A DNA stretch of 64,000 nt, from NCBI RefSeq assembly GCF_963678975.1, contig NC_089285.1, positions 11,394,694-11,458,693 of the forward strand, given 5' to 3'. The notes beneath the pieces are model-generated. The model did not search any database. It saw nothing but the letters and a program-made list of their open reading frames with translations, and was not told where the DNA came from. Shown here one piece after another: positions 55,101 through 64,000 of the stretch (its first letter is position 1; every line of letters begins with the position of its first letter). A program made the position numbers and the translations under genes. The stretch is from Dysidea avara. Taxonomy: Eukaryota; Porifera; Demospongiae; Dictyoceratida; Dysideidae.

Positions 55101-56212
55101 CGGAGCACAAGTCAATGCAGTAGACAATCACAACAAGGGTGTACTACACATGGCAGTAGGTGCTAACTCCCCCACCATACTCAGTGTACTACTAGAACAT
55201 GGTGCTGATGCTGACCTGGCTGATGAGGAGGGGAACACTGCCATGCATGTGGCCATGCAGTTAGGACAGGTGCACTGTGTGAAGGTGTTGATACAAGAGT
55301 CAAACATCAACTTGGCTGCCTTAAATAACAAGTAAGAAATGTAAATTCTTGTAGTTCATGTATATAATACTCTAAATAATTTATTCTTATTTAGTACATT
55401 ATTGAAATATAGGTGTGTTTAATTTCAGGGGTCAGAATTGTTTGCATGTACTGTCGTCTCATCCTCAAGACAGTGCTACTGCCATCTTTAACTATCTCAT
55501 TGTGGCTGCCCCTCAGTTCCCAATAAATTTATCTGACGCTGATGGGAATACTGGTAATGTGTGTGCTTATCTAGTAAGGTGTTTAGTACTTGATATTACT
55601 CCAGCTGTTATGCATGCCTACTTCAGTGGCAATGCTGCTTTGTGTGATGCTCTGGTTAGAAATAGAGCACATCCCAATACAATGAACAGACAAGGAATAA
55701 CCATCTTTAATGCTCCTGTGGCCACCAAACAACTTCTCTTCAGAATATTGAGTAAGTTTATTTATCTGTGTGACTTAAAATAATTATCAGATGCAACTGT
55801 AACTCTATTTTAATATCCAGTGAGTTGTATTGAAAGTAAAACATGGTTCTAGGTCGCATGTACAAAAACTTAAGTCAGCATCCTAACTATTTGTTCTATA
55901 CACATCTTAACATAAAACCCTACATCATCACAACTAGGTCAGATCACAGTGGAGCCTCAGTGGGTGGAGGGTACTCATTGTCAGAACTGTCAGACAAAGT
56001 TCAACATCTCTACTAGGAAACACCACTGGTGAGTACATATAGTACTATATACTGTTACATGTGTTCCTTACTGTAGTCGTCATTGTGGCCGATTGCTGTG
56101 CGCCAAATGTACTGGCCAACAGATGCCGATTTTGAAGTTTGAGTTGATGAAGCCAGTGAGGCTGTGTGAGATGTGTGCTGATGTGCTTCGTCTAGGAAGG
56201 GACTCCAGATAG
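43146..56212 (+). CDS. ANKFY1: Rabankyrin-5: BTB, ankyrin-repeat and FYVE-domain protein
   Basis: Eighteen exons: 43146-43158, 43484-43679, 43788-44048, 44184-44307, 47236-47385, 47477-47943, 48014-48945, 49032-49163, 49234-49351, 49632-49800, 49921-50193, 51330-51530, 51711-51887, 55093-55331, 55429-55553, 55605-55751, 55938-56028, 56077-56212. Phases agree throughout and give 1316 residues (vertebrate form about 1170). Layout: N-terminal coiled coil (VQQNLDLLREQYVRLQGKY), BTB from residue 70 (SDVVIKLSDRQLPGHRLILA), many ankyrin repeats (TALHRAV, APLHLAS, TPIHVAI, PLHLAIKKGS), then FYVE (W1250, RKHHCRHCGR 1268-1277, final CEMC). It would bind PI3P on early endosomes and act as a Rab5 effector in macropinocytosis. 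Exon 7 carries an extra Ser-rich linker that explains the length. Introns 4, 11 and 13 hold transposons. Confidence 0.95.
44780..45655. repeat. Dispersed repeat family X, copy 4 (ANKFY1 intron 4)
   Basis: TATTGGTTAGGTATAGCCAA at the start, then CTTCACTGTTCAGCAACACT, ATGCACGCATCATGGATTTT and TTGTTCAGTAGTCATAATAT. It ends in a fold-back (TTAGGAATTTTAGG and CTTGAAATTCCTAA) followed by ACTTGTATATATAATA. Colinear with copies 1 and 3. The shared reading frame is broken. Confidence 0.6.
45938..46549. mobile_element. TA-ended MITE in ANKFY1 intron 4
   Basis: TACCGTATTTCTATAAATAT at the left pairs with ATAATTATAGAAACACGGTA at the right. Subterminal AAAATTTTTCG-like sequence is also mirrored. 612 bp, TA at both ends, consistent with a mariner/pogo-type MITE. 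The open frame 46189-46467 within it has no recognised motif. Confidence 0.7.
46587..46956. mobile_element. Non-autonomous hAT element, TIR TAGGGTTGGG
   Basis: 370 bp from TAGGGTTGGGCAATATT to a right end ACCACCCAACCCTA. The flanks TACCACAC and CACCACAC agree at 7 of 8 bases. The right part contains an inverted copy of the GCACTGAAGGTCTGACAGCA dispersed repeat. Confidence 0.75.
50269..51228. mobile_element. Outer hAT element in ANKFY1 intron 11
   Basis: Ends TAGGGATGAAACGAATATT and GTACTATTCGTTTCAGCCTTA are inverted repeats. The exact 8-bp target duplication ATTTATTG is present (50261-50268 and 51229-51236). Non-coding. It is interrupted by a second element at 50505-51114, so its own length is about 340 bp. 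Confidence 0.9.
50505..51114. mobile_element. Inner hAT element nested in the outer one
   Basis: 610 bp from TAGGGCTGAAACGGATAG to CGGATATCTGTTTCAGCTCTA, with an exact 8-bp duplication ATGTGTAC (50497-50504 and 51115-51122). Its TIR is related to that of the host element (TAGGG(C/A)TGAAACG). The interior repeats TATCCGGATA. The duplication copies outer-element sequence, which proves the order of insertion. Confidence 0.9.
53468..53941. mobile_element. MITE with TIRs of about 70 bp
   Basis: ATCAGGAACTCATCAAATCC at the left is mirrored by GGATTTGATGCACTCCTGAT at the right. Similarity continues inward through GGACAAGGGAGCGTGTAACT, CCGTA and AAATTCAAACATGG. 474 bp and non-coding. I could not fix a target duplication. 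Confidence 0.7.
54820..55049. mobile_element. MITE next to ANKFY1 exon 14
   Basis: GTGACCAGGCCTGAGAAAAT and GCAGGCCCAGTCAC form TIRs, extended by AGGGCATGTGGGCAC and its inverse. Same family as 24713-24939. Its right end is only 43 bp upstream of the splice acceptor of exon 14, so it probably supplies part of the branch-point region. Confidence 0.75.
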
Positions 56213-56472
56213 ATAACTAGTGTTTTGAGTTGTAATAGATCTCTATCTGTGTAAATGGAAACACAGTGTTTGTGTTTTGTAAGTTTGTGTCTTCAGTCAT
56301 TTAATATTTTGTATACGTCCATGTTGACTTTTTAATTGCAAACCATTAGGCATTAATGTTAAAATATTTGATACAAAAACTGTACATCCTTACAACAACA
56401 ACAACATACACATGCAGACAAACAAGCACAGCAGCTTAATACATAATATATTATAAATTGTTCAAATGCAGT

Positions 56473-58908
56473 TCACCTCTTCACTACAATGTTACTTGAT
56501 TGTTGTTGTCCCCCTATTCCACCTTGTTGCTGATTATTCCCAATACTGATCACCATACCTCCTGCTACCACTACTGTGTTATTAGATTGCTGCTGCTGCA
56601 CTGGACGGTGTGGTGGTGGGGCTCTGTAAACTGGTCGTGGAGGCATTGGTTGCTTGTACACAGGAGGCGGTTGGTAGTAACCCTGTCCAGCAGGTTTGGT
56701 CTGGTATGGCTGTTGGTAGTAGCCTGGCTGAGGGGGTGGTCGGTATCCTTGAGCTGGCGGAGGAGGCCTGTATGCTTGAGTAGGTGGTGGTGGTGTGTAT
56801 CCATAGGGTTGTGGCATGGGTGGACCCCTGTATGTAGCCTGCTGAGGTTGTGGCATGGCTGGGGGTGGTCCTCCGTAAGGAGGTTGCTGTGGTGGCATGG
56901 ATGCTGATCGAGGGGGCAGGCCTCCATGATAACCTGAAGTTGCAGCAGCAGCGGCACCCACTGGATAGGGTGTGTATGGAGGTGGAACATCCTTTGGAGG
57001 AAGAGGTGGGGCTTGTTGTGACTGGGCAACTTGTACTTGTTGATAAGCAGGTTGAGCTGGCTGGGTAGGATTAGTAGGAGCAGGATAACCTTGGTATTGT
57101 GTACTATCACTGTCACCCTTTACTTGCATCAAACTTGCTATCCATTCACTGTGTAATTAATATGTTACACTCTAATTGAATCACACCATACACTAGTTGT
57201 TTACATTATGCTACATGTGACATGAGTAAAATATGAATTTGTCCATGGTTTAGACCTATTATTTTTACCTTTCTCAATAATTTTCACAGGTAATTTGCAG
57301 TGTTCCATCACTTCCATGGCTAAGTTTGGCTAAACATTTTGAATGAGCTACATAAGGAGTCCATAAGTGCTTTTTCATTGCTTACGGGCTTTAGTTGTTC
57401 AATGGTTGGAATCACTGTTATCTAGAGCTCTTCACCTACAAAATTTTAATCACTTGTTTACATTTATAGGTCACCAACAATGGACGATAATCGGTTAAAC
57501 TGCTACAATCAAATTCCACTATATGGGCATGGTTTTATAACAGTAAATATTTCTTTATGGAGCACATGTCCTTGGTGATTAACAATAATTAAATTCTTAT
57601 TGATTTAAGTTGGTGACTACGTTGAGTTACCAGTAGACTTACGTTGAGTTACGGTCTAAACTCTTTCTCTGTGTGTACGTGCATGCATGCATGTGTGTGT
57701 CTATGCATATCTAGCTTAAAAGACTTCATGCCTAGGTTATGTCAACTCACTTGCACTCAGCAGGACTCTCTGCATGTAATGTATAAGTCCTCTCCTTAGT
57801 GACAATGGAGAATGCCTTAGCATCATCAAAACCAGACGGTAATTGCTCTGATGAATCAATGTCTTTGGCAAGACCAACACGACCGCTATTTACCAAGTCA
57901 ATACTTCCCTTCTCTGTACCCCCCTTCTTCTCATAATATATCAGGAAACCGTTGGTCCTAAGGATCACCCAACGCTTCTTCCAACTCTTAACTTTTCCTC
58001 CTACATATATAAACCAATGCAGGTACAATTAATATTGTGGTATACATAAAGGCATAGTAAACACTCTACAGAGATGTCGACATATTCAATAAACATGACA
58101 CTACAGAGCTATAAAGACTAGACAATAGCTTTAGATGAAAGTGAATTTTGCATATTCATCATAATGTTATAGTGATAGCGTCAATATATTGATAGCAGTA
58201 TGAATGGAATTTACAAGTATATGTTAGACACATCATAGTGGAGATACTATCAATGTAGACACATTCTGTACTGTTAACCACTCCAATCAAGCAGTAAATG
58301 AGCTGCAACTGTAACATCTAATTAAAGTTGAGGCATTTCGTATTTCTGATCAAGCACCTTAGGAGTTCATCAATGAATAATATTGGGCCTAGATCTCTAG
58401 TTGAGCCCACAAGCATTAAGCACATGACATACATAACAAAGATTGTTGATGAAGCCTCATAAAAAAATATTTTCCCAGGCTAGTTGAACATGGACTGCCC
58501 TTGCCACCATGCCCAGCACTAGGAGTTACAGTGCTGGACAGCTGGAAATACCAGCAATCAAACAAGGTTACCAGATTGTATAGATTCCTCTGTATGAGAT
58601 GTACCATTTTACTATCACCTCCTGGCTCATGTGATCACATTCACTCTGCACCAGCGCATGTACACACCCACGGGTCATTGCTCATTCCCACCATTTGTGC
58701 GTACGATGCAGACACCTAATGAGACTACCAGCGGATATTTTTTTTATTATATATTTCGCCGATTATCTACCGGGCGTGTAGTCTCTCGCCCCAACAGGTG
58801 TGTCCTTGACGTTTGGGCTTTAAATTGTATTCAGACATAAAACAACTCAGTAACAACTTTCTTTGACGTACCACATTTGTGTAGATACCCTGCTTTAACC
58901 TCCGTCAT
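56473..58908 (-). CDS. PH-domain protein with proline/glutamine-rich tail
   Basis: Three exons: 58908-58872, 58000-57751 and 57148-56473, in consistent phase, giving 320 residues. Exon 1 supplies the first PH beta-strand (MTEVKAGYLHKCG). Exon 2 continues it (GGKVKSWKKRWVILRTNGFL) through to FSIVTKERTYTLHAESPAEC. Exon 3 closes the domain with the C-terminal helix EWIASLM and its conserved Trp. Residues from about 110 on are low-complexity, with PPPLPPKDVPPPYTPYP, repeated GYRPPP/GYYQQP units, and a final GGMVISIGNNQQ. PPLPPK and PPPPYT-like motifs suggest SH3 and WW ligands. The protein probably docks on phosphoinositide membranes and recruits partners; lipid specificity is unknown. The gene converges on ANKFY1, with 260 bp between the stop codons. 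No gene symbol can be given. Confidence 0.88.
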
Positions 58909-59554
58909 GCTGTTCCTAGTTTACTCACTCGGATCAGTCTAAGCGCACGTAACGGGATGTGACGAAGTTAACCAAATTATGTCTAGAATTCGGTGTTATT
59001 TTATTATTACGGCACAAGCCTAAGATCACGTGTATGCAAGTGTGTCTAATGTGTGTGTGTGTGTATTCTGTTTTCTGACAGGCAAATGTGAGAGACGTCA
59101 ATCACAGACTCCAAGCTAAATGCTGTTAGTAGTGTCCAAGGCCAGTTGCTGTTATTTCCTTGAATAAGCCGAACTTTCTGGTGTGTTTAATAGTCTGGGC
59201 ATAGCTAGCTAGTCTAACAAATCATAATGCTAACTGTGCACATGCCACATTACAGGTAAGCCCACGTACATATACATGGGATTATCAATAGATCACCATT
59301 TTGAAGCTGCTAAGTTTTCAAACATATCAATAATCCAGCCAAGCACAGTTTGTGTCCGCTCCGCGCACCCTGCCGCGGCTCTGCCATCACCCAGTTCACA
59401 GTTGTTGAGTCAAGCATATGTGTATAAATTTATTAAATTGCACAAACACAAAAGATATATAGCTCAGTTGTATAAAACATGATTATTATTTTACACCGGC
59501 TAACTGCAAAAGTTACAATTTATTTACATTAATGTAATTAAATTTGTCAATATT

Positions 59555-59795
59555 GTCTCCTCACTACAACATTGTTGGTTATTCCCAATATACTGATCAC
59601 CATACCACTACTGTTTTACTAGTCTGCTGCTGCAGTGGAGGTGGGGCTCGGTAAACTGGCTGTGGAGGCATTGGTTACTTGTATAGCTACAGATAGTAAC
59701 CCTGTCCCAGCAGCAGGTTTGGTTGGGCAAGATTGTTGGAAATATCCTAGCGGTGGTGGTCTGTGAACTTGAGCAGGATCTTGTGGAATGAGAAG
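59555..59795 (-). pseudogene. Duplicated tail of the PH-domain gene
   Basis: Positions 59555-59795 match 56485-56760 with many substitutions and small gaps. Shared pieces include ACTACAACATTGTTGGTTAT..ATTCCCAATA, CTGATCACCATACC, GGTGGGGCTC.GTAAACTGG and GTGGAGGCATTGGTT.CTTGTA. On the minus strand PPPLGYFQQSC and TKPAAGTG echo QPGYYQQPYQTKPAGQG, but frames are broken. It lies upstream of the PH gene in the same orientation and has no PH domain, so it is a dead partial duplicate. Confidence 0.8.
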
Positions 59796-59923
59796 GCGAA
59801 TACTAGTCTGGTACATCACAGACCCTTGCCAGGGTGCAGGTACTTATAATCTCTCAATAAGCTCCAGCAGAAAGCCAGCCATGAGGTTCAGTCGAGATGT
59901 ACCAGACTAGTGACAAGTACAAA

Positions 59924-60115
59924 TACAGTGGAACCTGTTAATCAGGACAATTGAAAATGAAAACATCTGAATTGCTACTTGGTAAAAATGTCAAGGTCAG
60001 GACACCTCAGTGATAATCAATCAGGACACTTTTGGTCGGTCCCACCATAGATTTATAAACCCGGCCCAGGTACCTGGGGTTATAAATCTATATGGCCCAC
60101 ACAGGTTTCACTGTA
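59924..60115. mobile_element. TA-ended MITE, TACAGTGGAACCTG
   Basis: TACAGTGGAACCTGTTAATC at the left and ACACAGGTTTCACTGTA at the right are inverted repeats. 192 bp. An internal palindrome (ATAGATTTATAAACCC..GGGTTATAAATCTAT) is present. Related ends occur at 8735-8967. Confidence 0.7.
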
Positions 60116-60453
60116 CAACTATACATGTGCACGTTGATACATATTTACTATTATAGACTCTCCCTAAACCACATCATATGACAGGCACACCCCAAAGGGG
60201 GGCAGGGCAGTACTCGCCCAGGATGCTCAGAACTTAAGAAGTGGGAAGAGTTTCGCTATACCACATTAGTGCAGATATCCTTCAGTCATATTCTTAACAA
60301 TAGTTCTCAACGCAGCGCGTGTTGGCACACACCAAATCAACACGCGAGCGGATGTGACGTCAACCACGAATTTTTACTAAACCAGGGAGAGGCCAGACTT
60401 GTCATTTCCCTAGTTGTTAGTGGCTTTCTTGTGTTGTTGAAGTAGCACCAGTC

Positions 60454-61287
60454 ATGTTGATAAAAGAGTTGTAAGTGACCGGCATTTTTTTTGTTTTGTT
60501 TCTAAATGGTTGAAGGAATTGGCTTGGGCCGAGGGCTTGGGCAACCTGCGTTTGCGTTTTGAATTTGATTTCACTTATGGCACATTGGTGATGTGGTATG
60601 TGTATATTTAGTATTACAATATGTGTGGTCCTATAGGCTGTTTCTATGATAATAATAAACCCAAGGTTTTAGCACTATTCTAAATAAAGCGCGTATAAAC
60701 AATATTGCACTACGGAGCTGGCAGCTGAGTGCCCCTAGCGATTGTTTATCAAGTTTGGTTTGTTATTATGTTATAATTTATTATTCATATAGCCGGGTGA
60801 TTATGCCCTTGAGTCTTGAAGAGGTAAGTCATGTTTTATATGTTAGATCCTTTAAACAATTTATGTAAAGGTCTGTAGTGAGCTTTGTTGTGCCAGTTGG
60901 TAAGAGTGGTGGTTGATAGTATGATGTGTTAATTGGTGTGGGGTTTCTGTTGGTGAAAGCCCAAAACATTTAAATTGATTGATGATCATTGTATGAAGTT
61001 ATAGGAAGTTGGCAAGGCTATGTATGATTTCCCTTATAAACTGATAATATATAGCTTATTTTTTGTCAAATTCCTTACAATGTAGTATTGGTGTATTTAC
61101 TACAGAGATGTTATTGATACAGTTTAGTGATAAATAGTGTACACGAATCCACATTCCATGTGTGTAGTATATATTTAGCCATGTTTCATACAGCAATTGT
61201 CCAAACGATTGGGTTTGCACATGATTTTGTGTTTTGTGAAACAATGTGCATATCTGTCTGTGCGTAGCTGCATCCATACGTCATAGA

Positions 61288-61342
<55 letters not shown>

Positions 61343-63697
61343 ATGTTTGCATTTGCATGTGCATGTGTGTACTATTACATACCATTGCTCTAAACAGTAC
61401 CACATAGCTCAGTTGTACTCAGTGGCTGAAGCTAGTAAGAATGAGACTGGTGGTGGTGATGGGGTAGAGGTGGTGAAGAATGAACCATGTAACCATGACA
61501 AGATGGGCAGTGGACAATATACATACAAGATATTTCACTTAGCAAGGTATGTGATTGTGTTTGGTAGTATAACTTCTCTGCTGTAATCCAACAATGGTTA
61601 ACATAAAGAACTTCATCAGAATCAAGCATTTCTGTAGCCTAGCAATGCTGTGATTGGTTTATGAAAAGGTACATTTATTTCACGCATCATTTTCACCCAT
61701 TTGTTAACATACAAAATCTCAAATCCTTTATTACTTAAATTGCCCATAAATAGAGAACTGTCCATTTAATATTATCATGGAAATTTACAGTTATGGATGC
61801 AACAATATGGATAAACTCCATATTGCGTATTGTTTTCAAAAATATTGCAATATGTTGTTATATTGTAATATTTGAATACAATGTTGAAATGTGCTAAAGT
61901 GAATGTTGCAATTGTTTAAATAGCCCATATCTGTATGCTGAGATACAGCAGACAGTATACCCACAGGTCAAGCAACCATCATCAAACGCATTTACAAGTA
62001 GCTAGGCTAGTACTACTGTGCTATAGGTTCAGGGTATAGCTTCTGGTCACCAATAAATCATCAATTATTACTTTCTGGTTCCTTTCATGCTGGGTAATTG
62101 TCCACGAACCACAGCCCTGCTGTGTATTACAATACAGCAATGAAATTGTTGTATTGTGGTAGAAAATATTGCAATATATCGATATATTGTAATATGGTTG
62201 CATCCCTAATGTCTATTATGTTAAGGGCTCCTTTTTGCAAACTCGATCACAAGTTATCTTGTATCAATAGTAATGTATCAAATACATAGGCACTGTTAAG
62301 TGTCCACTACATGTTCTGTTCCTAGAGCCTGATTGACAGAATTTTATTCATCAGTCAGGAGACCGACAGCTCATGTAGTATGAGATTAAACTATAGCTCT
62401 TAATAGGGTGCACATGACATGCAAGCTTTTGACTTGTTTACGTATATCGTCCTAATACTTTGGTGCAGGACCATTAACTAAGCCAAGTTGTATTGATGCC
62501 ACCTTATTATTTGCACAAGCATTGTTTTCTTGTTTTTATGAGGTCAGTCTACTAGCTAGTTGTTCCTGATCACATATACTGGTTTAAAACTTAACATACC
62601 CAATATTCAAGTTGCTATGTAGTCATACTGTTACAGCACAGTTCCTCCATAGTGTCACACTATTATTGTGTTACTGTGGCATATAGTATACTGTGCTATA
62701 TTGATCAGTGGGTGTTCCTGATTTGTTTGTACCTAACCTGATGTACAATATTAAACTGCATCTCCCATACATTCCTGTGACTGTATGACTGTTCATGTAG
62801 TTTATGATATAAAGTAGCCAGAGGGGGTTGGACACGCACATGTGAGTGCATACATTTGTATGGAAAGTTTAAGCAAACCTTTAGCAAAGTTTAAACAGGT
62901 ACCAGTTGAAAGTGCACTTCAATTTTAGTATATTCAGCCGGTCTACCCCATTCAACTCCACTACTCCAGGCGCATAAATCATTCACATGTGTAAGATGTT
63001 CACGGATGGAATCGATGTGCAGTACCACGAAACAACTTGCACACTGGAGTTAATTAAGGCTAATAATCGTCCAAGAAATCAATATGCAGTGATATGAATG
63101 CTTCCACTTCCTCACAGGCAGTTGAGATGGGTGCTGCTAGCCTGGCCTCACAGCGAATGAGAGACTGCTTGGCCACCCATCTTTTATAAAGAAACTTTCA
63201 TTCATCTCAAGAAGGGTTTATACACACAAGGTAAAGTAGTGTGGCTGTTGTTAAGCACTTTTATCATATAATCTGCTATCGCGACATCAGAACTATGCAA
63301 TTAACGGTAATAATTTTTGGTAGCGCTTATATCATGTCCAACCTCCTCTGTGAGGTAGTCTTAATGTGTGTGGGAACCTTATAAGAATGAATGAAAGGTA
63401 ATATTATTAACAACGATTCATATACTCATTCACAGCAAAGTACCGAGGTTTGTTAGAGCTATTGCACCAAAGGGCTCACTAGAGGTGACTGAAGAGGCAT
63501 GGAACTGCTACCCTCACTGCAAGACTGTCATCAGTAACCCTGGCTATATGAAGGAGAAGTTTCATATCACTATAGAAACAATACATCGAGAGGATGACAC
63601 TGGTAAAATTGACAACATTCATAATCTACCACCTGAATTGTTAGCCAAGCGTGAAGTGGTTGTTATTGATATCGTTAATGATCACGTGGAACCAAGA
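60454..63697 (+). CDS. Phosphatidylinositol transfer protein, N-terminal 153 residues
   Basis: Four exons: 60454-60470, 60793-60823, 61398-61546 and 63436-63697, all GT/AG and in phase. The gene continues beyond the right edge. The start [17 protein letters not shown] matches the universal PITP N-terminus. Then come [20 protein letters not shown] (lipid-binding site region), [43 protein letters not shown] and FHITIETIH. PITPs move PI and PC (or PA) between membranes and feed phosphoinositide kinases. ASKNETGGG is typical of PITPNA/B, whereas the MLIKE start and the DHVEPR stretch lean towards class II forms, so the class is left open. An unspliced CDS is unlikely; the ATG at 60454 has no upstream in-frame alternative with a family match. 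Confidence 0.92.
60824..61397. other. PITP intron 2 with (TG)n microsatellite
   Basis: A (GT)n run spans about 61289-61340 and lies about 60 bp upstream of the exon 3 acceptor. Open frames here are repeat artefacts. Confidence 0.8.
61792..62208. mobile_element. MITE in PITP intron 3
   Basis: TATGGATGCAACAATATGG at the left and AATATGGTTGCATCCCTA at the right form imperfect TIRs. The interior is rich in AATATTGCAATAT. The TIR resembles the hAT TAGGGATG(C/A)AAC type, but I could not find a matching 8-bp duplication. Confidence 0.6.
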
Positions 63698-64000
63698 GTA
63701 CGTGTGTGTGTGTGTGGCGCGTGCGCCTGTGCTTGCTTGCGTGCATGTGTGTGCATATACATTTGTGTGTACTGTGTAGTCATGTGTGTGTTGGCTTGTG
63801 TGAATATGTGATACAGCCAAACTTCAGAAAATGTTAAATGGCTGGCTCAAACGAATATATAGTGGTTTACTGTATTCAAATATTCGCACAGCTCTTACAA
63901 AATTAGTTGAATAATTGGTGTAAGGTTTCATTGCTATGAATGCAATTCAGTAATGAAGGCAGCCACTACCAAGAAGCCTACAAATAACCACAAACAGGAA
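63698..64000. other. PITP intron 4, runs off the window
   Basis: It begins with donor GTACGT and a TG/CG-rich simple repeat (63698-63790). The next PITP exon, expected to encode the residues around YK.EEDP, was not found before the right edge. Confidence 0.6.

Noticed and set aside
56500..57116. Long open frames overlapping exon 3 of the PH gene in other frames and on the other strand
   Set aside because: They are shadows of a low-complexity proline/glutamine-rich coding exon, whose true frame continues the PH domain.
63800..63900. PITP exon 5 starting at the ATACAG near 63816
   Set aside because: The translated sequence has stops and does not match the expected conserved YK.EEDP region.

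Overview
The window looks like nuclear DNA of an early-branching animal; a sponge is my best guess from the overall character, but no single feature proves it. The genes are metazoan (a TGF-beta family ligand, Rabankyrin-5/ANKFY1, phospholipase B-like 2, a phosphatidylinositol transfer protein). They have many GT-AG introns, some only about 50 bases long. Between and inside them lies AT-rich DNA full of small DNA transposons, fold-back repeats and minisatellites. There is no bacterial operon structure, no rRNA and no convincing tRNA gene.

Layout. 1-1452: decayed hAT (ZBED-type) transposase on the minus strand, running off the left edge. 1458-2629 (minus): 5' part of a TGF-beta-like ligand gene, which stops exactly at the hAT insertion point. 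2630-25162: gene-free, repeat-rich DNA with MITEs, a 1.49-kb long-TIR element, two near-perfect palindromes, a roughly 4.6-kb array of 31-bp repeats, and LINE and hAT remnants. 25163-42948 (minus): PLBD2-like gene in eight exons, with an 8.5-kb last intron full of transposons. 43146-56212 (plus): ANKFY1-like gene in eighteen exons, head-to-head with PLBD2 across 197 bases. 56473-58908 (minus): PH-domain protein with a proline-rich tail, tail-to-tail with ANKFY1. 60454 to the right edge (plus): PI-transfer protein gene, first four exons only. I rebuilt the exons by hand from splice sites, reading-frame phase and recalled family conservation; no alignment was run.

Functional theme. Four neighbouring genes concern endosomes, lysosomes or phosphoinositides: a FYVE-domain endosomal effector, a lysosomal PLB-like hydrolase, a PH-domain protein and a PI-transfer protein. 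Whether this is meaningful clustering or chance is open.

The most unusual content is a repeat family built as a leader, a 31-bp minisatellite and an 0.8-kb 3' module ending in a hairpin. One copy (about 15.6-21.2 kb) has a roughly 4.6-kb array and the other (about 34.8-36.2 kb, inverted) about 0.5 kb. Next in interest are several hAT elements with exact 8-bp target duplications, including one nested inside another in an ANKFY1 intron, and a four-copy repeat family whose copies carry a shared open reading frame.
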